A stretch of DNA of 11,867 nt from SVEL01 sp964573715 (lineage in GTDB: Bacteria > Bacillota > Clostridia > Lachnospirales > Lachnospiraceae): the NCBI GenBank assembly GCA_964573715.1, contig CAZNKR010000049.1, positions 1 to 11,867 on the forward strand, read 5' to 3'. The position numbers and the translations under genes were made by a program. Shown here piece after piece: positions 1-5,895 of the stretch (its first letter is position 1; the number at the start of each line of letters is the position of its first letter). Below the pieces are notes generated by a model. It saw only the letters and a list, made by a program, of their open reading frames with translations. It did no database searches and was not told where the DNA came from.

Positions 1-11
1 ATTTCTTGTTG

Positions 12-19
12 CAAAGGTA
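12..19 (-). promoter_or_regulatory. Possible -7 element facing left (weak)
   Basis: Read on the minus strand this is TACCTTTG, an exact match to the Bacteroidetes -7 consensus TAnnTTTG. I see no TTTG at the usual -33 distance upstream on that strand, and any gene it served would lie left of the window. It could equally be chance in AT-rich DNA. Confidence 0.2.
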
Positions 20-20
20 C

Positions 21-40
21 ACATTGTTTCAATGTTTTTT
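21..40. repeat. Short perfect inverted repeat followed by a T run
   Basis: ACATTG (21-26) and CAATGT (30-35) are perfect inverted repeats separated by TTT. A run of six T follows at 35-40. The shape is that of a small terminator hairpin for transcription entering from the left, but the arms are AT-rich and only six base pairs, so a protein-binding dyad is as likely. Confidence 0.35.
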
Positions 41-46
41 GACCAC

Positions 47-83
47 GTATTTGAAAAGTATTTGAAAAATGAGGATTTTCAAA
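47..83. repeat. Operator-like array of TTTGAAAA repeats
   Basis: GTATTTGAAAA occurs twice in perfect tandem (47-57 and 58-68). The second copy also forms an exact 8-bp inverted repeat with TTTTCAAA at 76-83 across a 7-base spacer. A near copy, TTTGAATA, occurs at 106-113 and overlaps the -33 element of the promoter. Three exact copies plus one near copy just upstream of the structural genes is what a binding site for a phage regulator would look like. No regulator is visible in the window, so the function is inferred. Confidence 0.4.
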
Positions 84-105
84 GAGAAAACATAAATACA
101 CATTT

Positions 106-134
106 TTTGAATATTATAAATTATAGTATCTTTG
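106..134 (+). promoter_or_regulatory. Bacteroidetes-type promoter for the structural genes
   Basis: TTTG at 106-109 and TATCTTTG at 127-134 match the Bacteroidetes -33 (TTTG) and -7 (TAnnTTTG) elements recognised by the primary sigma factor of that phylum, with 17 bases between them. Transcription would start near 140, leaving an AT-rich leader of about 35-40 bases before the ATG at 178. This is the only well-formed pair I found in the noncoding gaps, so it may drive much of the head-tail operon. Confidence 0.5.
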
Positions 135-177
135 CTCCAAACATTTTGTTTATTTAAATTTTAAATAGTAGAAAACT

Positions 178-813
178 ATGACAAAAGAAGAGGCTTTACA
201 GAAAGTAAACGACTATTGTAACGAGAAAAGTTACACCAACGCGACACTCACCGATGGTTTTAAAGACAAGTTTGCTGAACATCTCGCAAAGCGTTATCCC
301 GACGCAGCAGCAGACGATGAAACGGCACTTGGCGACATGAAATTTGCGCTTAATTCCGCTTTTAGCGGTGCAAGCCTTATTATCACGGATAAGACCAAGG
401 AATTTGAGACGAAAGAAAACGGCTACAAATCCCAAATCGCTGAGCTGGAAAAGAAAGTGCCAAAACCTAATCAAAAGCCCAACGAGGTTGTACTCCCTAA
501 AGAGGTTCAAGACAAGTTGGATGCTTATGACAAGTTCATGGACAGTGAAAAGAAAACCACCAAGTTCAAGAACATCATGGAATTGGCCAAGAAAGGTATC
601 CGACAAAATCTGCATGCGTCGTTTGAGAAATTTGCGACGGATTATGATGTTAAGTTGGATAAGGAAGACAAGGAGCAAGCCGACGCACTTGTGACGCGCT
701 TTAAGGAAATCTTTAAAGATTCCATTGGCGACATTGCACCGTTGGCACCTCAACAAACGCAAAAGCGCGACGAGGACTTCATTGCTTCGCTAAAGAAAGT
801 GAAAGTTCAATAA
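178..813 (+). CDS. Putative capsid scaffolding protein
   Basis: This 211-residue protein is soluble, strongly charged and predicted mostly helical, with no membrane segment. Residues about 72-95 are a Lys/Glu-rich heptad-like stretch (coiled-coil candidate). A Pro/Lys/Asn linker (about 95-103) and a second helical, charged half follow. The C-terminus is short and basic (FIASLKKVKVQ). Coiled-coil body plus basic tail is the usual plan of tailed-phage scaffolds, whose C-terminus binds the inside of the capsid shell, and the position two genes upstream of the capsid protein fits. No protease motif is visible, so it does not look like a fused protease-scaffold. The ATG has an A-rich leader and no Shine-Dalgarno site. 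It could instead be another minor head protein; the assignment rests on composition and position, not on a recognised family. Confidence 0.5.
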   Translation: MTKEEALQKVNDYCNEKSYTNATLTDGFKDKFAEHLAKRYPDAAADDETALGDMKFALNSAFSGASLIITDKTKEFETKENGYKSQIAELEKKVPKPNQKPNEVVLPKEVQDKLDAYDKFMDSEKKTTKFKNIMELAKKGIRQNLHASFEKFATDYDVKLDKEDKEQADALVTRFKEIFKDSIGDIAPLAPQQTQKRDEDFIASLKKVKVQ

Positions 814-834
814 CATCTTAAATAACAAAAAATT

Positions 835-1578
835 ATGGTTACGAATCTCCAATACTTTTTCGAGACCGCTAAGAAACTTCGCGGCGGTCGTTGGGTGTGG
901 GTTAAGGATAGCAACGGCGAAAACCGTAACAATATCCTCCTTGGCGGTACTATCGCTAACCCCAACAAGGAATTTGGCCATCTTTGGGCTGCACAACTTA
1001 TGCAGTACACACCTGGCCAACCTATGCTGATTTTCCGCTCGTTTAAGTTGAAGGCCGATGCTGCAGCCAACGCTACCACTATCTACATTGATGGTGATGG
1101 TTATTCGGACGCACCCGAGGTAGGTCAATACCTTATGGTTGCCCCCGATGCTACCGAGGTTGTATCTATGGAGGCCGACACCGAAACAGGCGCTGTTACC
1201 GTTACTAAGACCACTTACACTGGTACTTACGCAAAGGTTACGGGCGTTACTTACGACGAAACAAACCAAAAGTTCGAGGTCACTCTTGAAAACAAACTTT
1301 CGACCGCTAAGATTGATGCAGGTACTATTCTTGTTGAGGCTGACAAGGCCAAAGACACCGAAAGCACTGGTTCTGCACCCGTTCTTTGCCCGAAGCCCAA
1401 CGTATTCAACGAGGTAGACCGTGATATGCTTCCCACCGAGGGTTATGGTTTCCAAAATGCTAATTATAGCGTTTCGGGTGTCTATAACAAGCAGGCGTGG
1501 ATTGCTAAGATGCAACCGTTACCCAAGTACGTGCTTGCACTTAACAAGTCGCTTATTGACGGTATCTTCTGGATTTAA
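835..1578 (+). CDS. Putative head fibre / capsid decoration protein
   Basis: This 247-residue protein lies 21 bases after the scaffold-like gene and just before the capsid gene. Residues about 65-175 are rich in alternating Thr/Val/Tyr/Ile with Gly turns (for example TIYIDGDGY near 82-90 and VTVTKTTYTGTYAKV near 121-135), suggesting a beta-sandwich domain. The N-terminal 60 residues contain an aromatic and Gly-rich stretch (GGRWVWVKD). A motif KPNVFNEVD near 187-195 precedes an aromatic, hydrophobic C-terminus. Genes at this place in Bacteroidales phages are often annotated as head fibre or structural proteins; I recognise that resemblance only loosely. A role on the capsid exterior is inferred from the beta-rich sequence and position. 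There is no signal peptide or membrane segment. An alternative is a capsid-maturation or minor structural protein. Confidence 0.42.
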   Translation: MVTNLQYFFETAKKLRGGRWVWVKDSNGENRNNILLGGTIANPNKEFGHLWAAQLMQYTPGQPMLIFRSFKLKADAAANATTIYIDGDGYSDAPEVGQYLMVAPDATEVVSMEADTETGAVTVTKTTYTGTYAKVTGVTYDETNQKFEVTLENKLSTAKIDAGTILVEADKAKDTESTGSAPVLCPKPNVFNEVDRDMLPTEGYGFQNANYSVSGVYNKQAWIAKMQPLPKYVLALNKSLIDGIFWI

Positions 1579-1608
1579 TCATCGTCGCTATTATTAACAC
1601 GTAATTAA

Positions 1609-1618
1609 AGAAAGGAAA
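1609..1618 (+). promoter_or_regulatory. Ribosome-binding leader of the capsid gene
   Basis: AGAAAGGAAA lies 6 bases before the ATG at 1625 and contains AAGGA, a purine-rich Shine-Dalgarno-like core. The same ten bases precede the tail tube gene (4693-4702). Several other genes here, such as those at 178, 835 and 6192, have A/T-rich leaders without it. Confidence 0.45.
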
Positions 1619-1624
1619 CAAGAT

Positions 1625-2905
1625 ATGGCAAATGCACTTAAATTCCACTTCACCCCAGATGAGGCCATCGAAAAACTTTATCAAAGGGGCTTTATGGATG
1701 GGGCCAATGTAGGCTTCCTCCAAACACTGATTGACTCTACCATCGAAATCGAGGAAAATGCGTTCTTCTGGCAAGAGCACTTCCGTGTCGAAGGTAACGA
1801 GTATGACATCGACCGTAACGACCTCAAAAAGAACCCTGCTTGGACGGTTAAGCAAGGCATCAAGCGTACCGTGCCTATGGCCGACGCTATGGCTCCGCTG
1901 TCCGAAACCATGCAACTTGAGGCCGAGGGTATGGAGGAAAAGACTGGCTCTATCTACCAATATGGTAAGGGCTTGTTTGAAACCTCTATGTCTAAGTTGG
2001 AACTCCAAGCACGTCTTCGCGAGCTGGGTACCGACGAAAACCTTGTTGTCGGTTTTGTTCGTGGTGTCGCCGACCTTGTAAAGACGCACAACCTGCGCGT
2101 TTCGCACATGGCCGCTATGACACTTTCTCGCGGTGGTCAATACGGTAACACTATCAACGTCACAAACGTTGCTGGTGGCACTACTACCACACAAGGCTTT
2201 AGCGGTGTTGTCGCTAACCAAAGCGCATACATTCCCCTTGCCAACTACAAGAAGGCTGGTACTAAGGTATGGACAGCGGCTGATTGCGACATTCCCGAAC
2301 AAATGCGTAAGATTGAGGCTGATTTCAAGGAGGCTAACTACATTCCCGACGGCACACCGTTCGAGTGGGATATTCCTTGGAACATCGTAGTGAATGTTCT
2401 CTTGAAGAACGCCGCTTTCATCAAGGAAGTAAACCGCTACATTGCCCTCTATGCGCCCGATAAGGTTATCGTTGTCACCAACGGCAGCTCGACTACCAAC
2501 GTTGACACCATTACCTACGAGCAACTGGTGCTTTATTCCCGTTCACCCATCAGCAAGATTTCGCCTATCCGTATCGTGCGCGAGCAACAAGTGGTGCAAG
2601 GTATCACTACCTACACTACCGTTAAGGGTTGGGCTCCTGGTGTGGCTGTTCTCCGTCCTCTTGGCTATGCAGGTGTCTTGGTACACGCAAAGGTCGCCGA
2701 CGTTGAACTGATGAAGAGCGGTGAGGTCAACAAGGGTATCGACTTCTCTTTGGCAAAGGTGCAAGGTTTCTTGAACGTTATCAACAAGGTTACGCCTAAT
2801 GGTATGTTGAAGTCCTACCACACCGATGTCATCGGACGTTACGCTACCGTGCTTGACGAAAGCCCGTATCACGTAGTCGTTGACACCACAACTGCGGACA
2901 ACTAA
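1625..2905 (+). CDS. Major capsid protein
   Basis: This 426-residue protein has the size and sequence character of a phage major capsid protein. The N-terminal region (about 1-110) is acidic and helical (DEAIEKLYQRGF, EIEENAFFWQ). A Gly/Thr-rich segment (about 170-200) and a long mixed alpha/beta core follow. The C-terminal part carries WAPGVAVLRPLGYAGVLVH (336-354) and then NGMLKSYHTDVIGRY (392-406), similar to the closing part of capsid proteins in Bacteroidales phages and broadly to the HK97/lambda-E fold. It would self-assemble into the icosahedral shell on the scaffold. Its place after scaffold and fibre-like genes and before the neck genes agrees. The start is supported by an AAGGA leader. 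There is no obvious N-terminal delta domain like that of HK97, consistent with a separate scaffold. Confidence is good for role, moderate for family. Confidence 0.75.
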   Translation: MANALKFHFTPDEAIEKLYQRGFMDGANVGFLQTLIDSTIEIEENAFFWQEHFRVEGNEYDIDRNDLKKNPAWTVKQGIKRTVPMADAMAPLSETMQLEAEGMEEKTGSIYQYGKGLFETSMSKLELQARLRELGTDENLVVGFVRGVADLVKTHNLRVSHMAAMTLSRGGQYGNTINVTNVAGGTTTTQGFSGVVANQSAYIPLANYKKAGTKVWTAADCDIPEQMRKIEADFKEANYIPDGTPFEWDIPWNIVVNVLLKNAAFIKEVNRYIALYAPDKVIVVTNGSSTTNVDTITYEQLVLYSRSPISKISPIRIVREQQVVQGITTYTTVKGWAPGVAVLRPLGYAGVLVHAKVADVELMKSGEVNKGIDFSLAKVQGFLNVINKVTPNGMLKSYHTDVIGRYATVLDESPYHVVVDTTTADN

Positions 2906-2956
2906 ACCTTTAGAATTGGGAAAAGATTTTGCTCATTATAAAAGATTGATACGACG

Positions 2957-3337
2957 ATGACGGTACTTGAATGGTTGAAAAAGAAAACACGTTACAGTTT
3001 CGAGGAAGGTAACTTTGAGGTTATTGCCCTTGACCGTGGCGTTCAGCCCGACGATGACGTGTATGGTGCTAACGTTACCAAGCGTCTTAGGGATTTGATG
3101 GAGGCTGATATTATTTTCACCGCCGTTCTCCTTTCACCTTCAAATACCGCATCGTTGTCGCAATCTCACAACGGCTATCAAAAGACCATTGGCCAAGAGC
3201 AGGATTTCTACCAAGACGAAAAGATTAAGTACGCAATCCGTATCTATACGATGTACGGTGATGAACGTGCAGGTATCTTAGAAAGCGCACGACGCAAGAT
3301 TAAGTTTATACCCATTGAGGACGTTGACAAATTATAA
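2957..3337 (+). CDS. Putative head-tail connector (adaptor-like) protein
   Basis: This 126-residue soluble, charged protein is the first of four small genes between capsid and tail tube. It opens with a short helix (MTVLEWLKKKTRYSF), has an acidic loop PDDDVYG (31-37) and a helix AxxTKRLRDLMEADIIF (about 38-54), and ends with a Lys/Arg-rich segment (ARRKIKFIPIEDVDKL). In HK97-type gene order the first gene after the capsid protein encodes the adaptor that docks on the portal ring, usually about 100-130 residues and mainly helical, which this fits. I do not recognise the family with certainty. The 51-base gap before it holds no clear Shine-Dalgarno site or promoter. Confidence 0.42.
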   Translation: MTVLEWLKKKTRYSFEEGNFEVIALDRGVQPDDDVYGANVTKRLRDLMEADIIFTAVLLSPSNTASLSQSHNGYQKTIGQEQDFYQDEKIKYAIRIYTMYGDERAGILESARRKIKFIPIEDVDKL

Positions 3338-3342
3338 TCACT

Positions 3343-3681
3343 ATGGCATTACGCGACGAAATATCCGAATATCCTTATACGGGCGTTGTAAGACGCAAGG
3401 TAGAGGGTCAAGGTGACGAAGATGATGTTGATGTAGTCATCTACGAGGGCGTTATGGATGAACACATGACTACGGATGACGAGGGTCACACCTTACAAAC
3501 CGCGTCCTATGTTATTTCCATGCCGTTGACGAAAGATGATAAAGGCAACTACATCGTTCCTCGCAAAGGTGATGAAATTTCGTTAGTCCGATTTGGTGAA
3601 ACATTGGAATTTGTTGTAGATAACGCTGAACCGTCACAATTAGGCGGTGTAAGTGTATATTCTACACGCAAGGCTTGGTAA
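3343..3681 (+). CDS. Putative head-closure (stopper-like) protein
   Basis: This 112-residue protein starts 5 bases after the preceding stop codon, so the two are probably translated together. It looks beta-rich: short strands (YTGVVRRKV, DVVIYEGVMD, TASYVISMPL, EISLVRFGETLEFVVDN) alternate with acidic loops (GQGDEDDVD, TTDDEGH), and it ends in a strand VSVYSTRKAW. Small beta-barrel proteins in this position of siphovirus maps are stoppers that close the head and receive the tail (HK97 gp7/SPP1 gp16 type). Gene order and predicted fold support this; no diagnostic motif is recognised. Another neck or minor structural role is possible. Confidence 0.42.
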   Translation: MALRDEISEYPYTGVVRRKVEGQGDEDDVDVVIYEGVMDEHMTTDDEGHTLQTASYVISMPLTKDDKGNYIVPRKGDEISLVRFGETLEFVVDNAEPSQLGGVSVYSTRKAW

Positions 3682-3683
3682 CT

Positions 3684-4205
3684 ATGGCTACGAAAACAAG
3701 GGTTAAATTCAACAAAAAGGCATTGGCAAGGCAAATGTATAACAACATAGCCGATAAGCAAACAGAACGGCTTATAGCCTTTGCAGAAAGCGAGATTATT
3801 CGTTTAGTTGAAACCCGTGCTTTCACAAACCAAACAATCAACTTGCAAGATTCCTATGTGTGGGCGGTCTATTACAATGGAAAGAAGGCTAAACATGGCT
3901 ACTACGGCAATAAGATGGCAAAGGGTAAGTCCATTTTGCACGAATATAGCCCGTCGATTAGCGTAGATGTAAACGGACGTGCATTAGCGCGTAAATTCGT
4001 TCAAATCTATAAACCCGACGAAACACAAGGATGGGAAATCGTCTTTGCAGCCTGCGCCCCCTACGGTGCTTATCTTGAAGGTGGATTTATGTTTCATGGC
4101 AAACGCTACCAATTCGATGTTATGTCGCAACGGTACGACCATATCAAGCAGACATTATCTCCGCTTTGCCGTGTACGATTTGAGGTAAACCAACCAAAGT
4201 ATTAA
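3684..4205 (+). CDS. Tail-completion protein, HK97 gp10-like
   Basis: This 173-residue protein begins at the ATG 2 bases after the previous stop codon; an in-frame TTG nine bases upstream (3675) would overlap that gene and is less likely. A helical N-terminal third (KKALARQMYNNIADKQTERL) leads to TINLQDSYVWAVYYNGK (51-67), then a region ending in GWEIVFAACAPYGAYLEGG (116-134) and a helix DVMSQRYDHIKQTL. The arrangement 'T.NL..S..' then 'YG.YLEGG' then a C-terminal helix is characteristic of HK97 gp10-like and minor capsid/tail-completion proteins, which sit where tail meets head. Its place third in the joining cluster matches. The role is fairly likely; the exact family needs a profile search. 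Confidence 0.58.
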   Translation: MATKTRVKFNKKALARQMYNNIADKQTERLIAFAESEIIRLVETRAFTNQTINLQDSYVWAVYYNGKKAKHGYYGNKMAKGKSILHEYSPSISVDVNGRALARKFVQIYKPDETQGWEIVFAACAPYGAYLEGGFMFHGKRYQFDVMSQRYDHIKQTLSPLCRVRFEVNQPKY

Positions 4206-4224
4206 AACAAGAAAATAAAGGATT

Positions 4225-4668
4225 ATGTTCAACGATTCACGAATAGACGTTTACGACTATCTTTATAACCTCGTTTATGACGTTGTTACGAAGAACGTTT
4301 ACCGTATGGGCGAACCGACCGAAACGACGGAAAGCGATTCTAAAGATGGTTTTGTAGTGTTGAAAGTGGGTAACATGAATGACGATTCGGAATTTGATTG
4401 TGATGCCTACGGTTGGGTACGTTGTACGATTACGGCCTACGTTCCAAAGAAATCACGAGGACGCTTAGATAAGACGTTATACAAGGCATTTGAAACATCT
4501 ATCAATCAAGTTGTCAAAGATGCCATTGCAAGCGGTGATAACCAAGAATATTACATACTTGGTGATAGTGTCCTTTCAATGGACGTTGACGAAACGACGC
4601 AAAAGGGAAACCAATATCATGTGTACGTAAAATCATTCGTTATCGTTTTAGACGGTATCGAAGAATAA
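4225..4668 (+). CDS. Putative tail terminator protein
   Basis: This 147-residue protein lies immediately upstream of the tail tube gene, where siphophages encode the terminator that caps the finished tube and joins it to the neck. It starts with a helix (DVYDYLYNLVYDVVTKNVYR, residues 8-27), has a central strand pair (DGFVVLKVGN and WVRCTITAYVP), a helix (TLYKAFETSINQVVKDA, about 84-100) and a closing strand (YHVYVKSFVIVLDG). Helix-strands-helix-strand with this size is the usual terminator plan. AAAGGA lies two bases before the ATG, close for a Shine-Dalgarno site. Assignment is by order and predicted fold, not by a signature motif. Confidence 0.48.
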   Translation: MFNDSRIDVYDYLYNLVYDVVTKNVYRMGEPTETTESDSKDGFVVLKVGNMNDDSEFDCDAYGWVRCTITAYVPKKSRGRLDKTLYKAFETSINQVVKDAIASGDNQEYYILGDSVLSMDVDETTQKGNQYHVYVKSFVIVLDGIEE

Positions 4669-4692
4669 ATATTATTTGTCAAATTAAAATAT

Positions 4693-4702
4693 AGAAAGGA
4701 AA
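4693..4702 (+). promoter_or_regulatory. Ribosome-binding leader of the tail tube gene
   Basis: AGAAAGGAAA stands 5 bases before the ATG at 4708 and is identical to the ten bases before the capsid gene. AATTAAA also precedes it at a short distance in both leaders. The capsid and tail tube proteins are needed in the most copies, so a shared strong leader makes sense. Confidence 0.45.
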
Positions 4703-4707
4703 AAATT

Positions 4708-5205
4708 ATGGGAAAAACAACCGTAAAAGCCGTTAGCCTTGCATACGGTACAGCTGGCGGTCCTGCAACTACCAAGTTGATGGGTGTCTTGAAAGGTCTT
4801 TCTGTCGGACAGGACGCTCCTGAAAGCACGGAAATCGAGGCCGAGTTCTACGACAGCCCGTTTGACATCTTCTATGATGGCAACCCAGTTACTATGACGT
4901 TCGAGCTGGCTAACTACGAACTTTCCGAGTTGCCTGCCCTGTTCGGTGGTACTTACACAGAAGAACCCGAGGAGTACGAGGGCGCGGCCAACGCTTACAC
5001 AAGCGAGCACTCTTGGCAACTTGATTTCGGCCGTGGCCATGCAGCCCTCTACATCTACAGGGGCTTGACGATTGGCACTATCAAGAAGGATGCCGACGGC
5101 GCATTGAACTATTCCGTTACCATTACCGCTTTGGTTCACACCACTGGAACTGATGCAGAGGCAGTTGGCCACATGTATAAGCTCGTAGGACGTACTTCGG
5201 CTTAA
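4708..5205 (+). CDS. Major tail tube protein
   Basis: This 165-residue protein is small, acidic and beta-rich, as expected of the subunit that stacks in hexameric rings to form the tail tube. Visible features are a Gly-rich start (LAYGTAGGPATTKLMGVLKG, 11-30), an acidic stretch ESTEIEAEFYDSPFDIFYD (39-57), a strand VTMTFELANYELSELPALFGG (61-81) and a C-terminal strand pair (LNYSVTITALVH, 133-144). The segment 'el.nye.sel..lfGG' is seen in tail tube proteins of Bacteroidales phages. It lies between a terminator-like gene and the tail chaperone/tape measure pair, the canonical location. It has the strong purine leader shared with the capsid gene and is followed by a hairpin that could set its expression apart from the next genes. 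Confidence 0.7.
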   Translation: MGKTTVKAVSLAYGTAGGPATTKLMGVLKGLSVGQDAPESTEIEAEFYDSPFDIFYDGNPVTMTFELANYELSELPALFGGTYTEEPEEYEGAANAYTSEHSWQLDFGRGHAALYIYRGLTIGTIKKDADGALNYSVTITALVHTTGTDAEAVGHMYKLVGRTSA

Positions 5206-5243
5206 ATTGTGCTCGATTAGTCTAAGGCTAAACACGGAAACGT

Positions 5244-5288
5244 AAGGGGTGCGTTTATTGGGGTGTCACCCAGTGGCGCATCCCTTTT
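5244..5288 (+). terminator. Two-tier hairpin after the tail tube gene, likely (partial) terminator
   Basis: AAGGGGTGCG (5244-5253) pairs with CGCATCCCTT (5277-5286) over ten base pairs with one G-U pair. A second small hairpin, TGGG (5259-5262) with CCCA (5269-5272), nests in the loop. The stem is followed by a short T tract (5285-5288). It begins 38 bases after the tail tube stop codon in a 111-base gap that has no gene. The T tract is short, so partial termination or protection of the tail tube mRNA end is more likely than a full stop, since the tape measure genes downstream show no clear promoter of their own. Confidence 0.5.
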
Positions 5289-5316
5289 GAATTTTACGAA
5301 ATCCAAATAGGGAAAG

Positions 5317-5895
5317 ATGAAACAAGAAGAAATCAAAGAAAGAGTTTTACCCGAATTTCCAATAGACGTACAACGTGACATATTGGATATAATCAATGAT
5401 ACGCCATCCTTGGTTAAACTTGGTGATAAGGAATACCGTGTTAAGGATATGCGTTATTATTCGTTATATCGCATTTGTAGGCTTGTCATGGATATGCGCA
5501 AGGCAGATGAAACGCTTGATACCGACCAAAAGGTTATAACGGCCTTATGCACCGATTTGGATGCTATGTCGGAAATCATGGCCATTGTGCTTTGCAACCA
5601 TTTGTTTACGCCCGATAAGATTAAGACTTATGATGACGTTGACGAAACGATGTCACGCAATGACAAGTTGATACAAGTGATGAAAGCAAAGGTCATGCTT
5701 AGTACATTTGACACGAACCAATGGGCGGCTATCGTGTTAGGTGCTATCAAGTCAATAGACTTGTCTGGTTTTTTTTTAATCAAAAAATCGGTGAGTACGC
5801 TTTCGGCTTCACTTCTGACAAGGAAGCGGAAATCGGAGGAGACAGCATCACTATTTATGGAAGCACAATCATTGCGGACGCCGCAGACTTCCTAA
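5317..5895 (+). CDS. Tail assembly chaperone, short (unshifted) form
   Basis: This 192-residue protein lies just upstream of the tape measure gene, where siphophages encode chaperones (lambda gpG type) that bind the unfolded tape measure until the tube surrounds it. Residues 1-154 are soluble and mostly helical (for example RYYSLYRICRLVMDMRKADE, 46-65, and MSEIMAIVLCNHLF, 84-97). After the T9 run the sequence changes to a short Ser/Thr/Lys-rich tail (residues 155-192) that looks like an out-of-frame reading of the next exon-like segment, as expected if most ribosomes simply run on to a nearby stop. The start ATG follows GGGAAAG. See the frameshifted form for the longer product. Confidence 0.62.
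   Translation: MKQEEIKERVLPEFPIDVQRDILDIINDTPSLVKLGDKEYRVKDMRYYSLYRICRLVMDMRKADETLDTDQKVITALCTDLDAMSEIMAIVLCNHLFTPDKIKTYDDVDETMSRNDKLIQVMKAKVMLSTFDTNQWAAIVLGAIKSIDLSGFFLIKKSVSTLSASLLTRKRKSEETASLFMEAQSLRTPQTS

Noticed and set aside
2..157. Open frame from the left edge to a TAA at 155-157, with an ATG at 32
   Set aside because: It would encode a short Ile/Asn/Phe-rich AT-derived peptide that overlaps the repeats and the promoter. It looks like noncoding DNA, although the last codons of an upstream gene cannot be fully excluded.
1553..2524. Long minus-strand open frame (323 codons) opposite the capsid gene
   Set aside because: It is a shadow of codon bias in the capsid gene: the sequence is low in plausible motifs, has no leader, and lies wholly antisense to a strongly supported gene. 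The same applies to the minus-strand frame at 790-1515.
2921..2947. Direct repeat AAAAGATT twice in the gap after the capsid gene (2921-2928 and 2940-2947)
   Set aside because: Eight AT-rich bases in a short gap are easily repeated by chance and no hairpin or promoter accompanies them.
4671..4680. Possible second promoter before the tail tube gene (TATTATTTG)
   Set aside because: Spacing inside the motif is one base off the TAnnTTTG consensus and I see no TTTG at the -33 distance.
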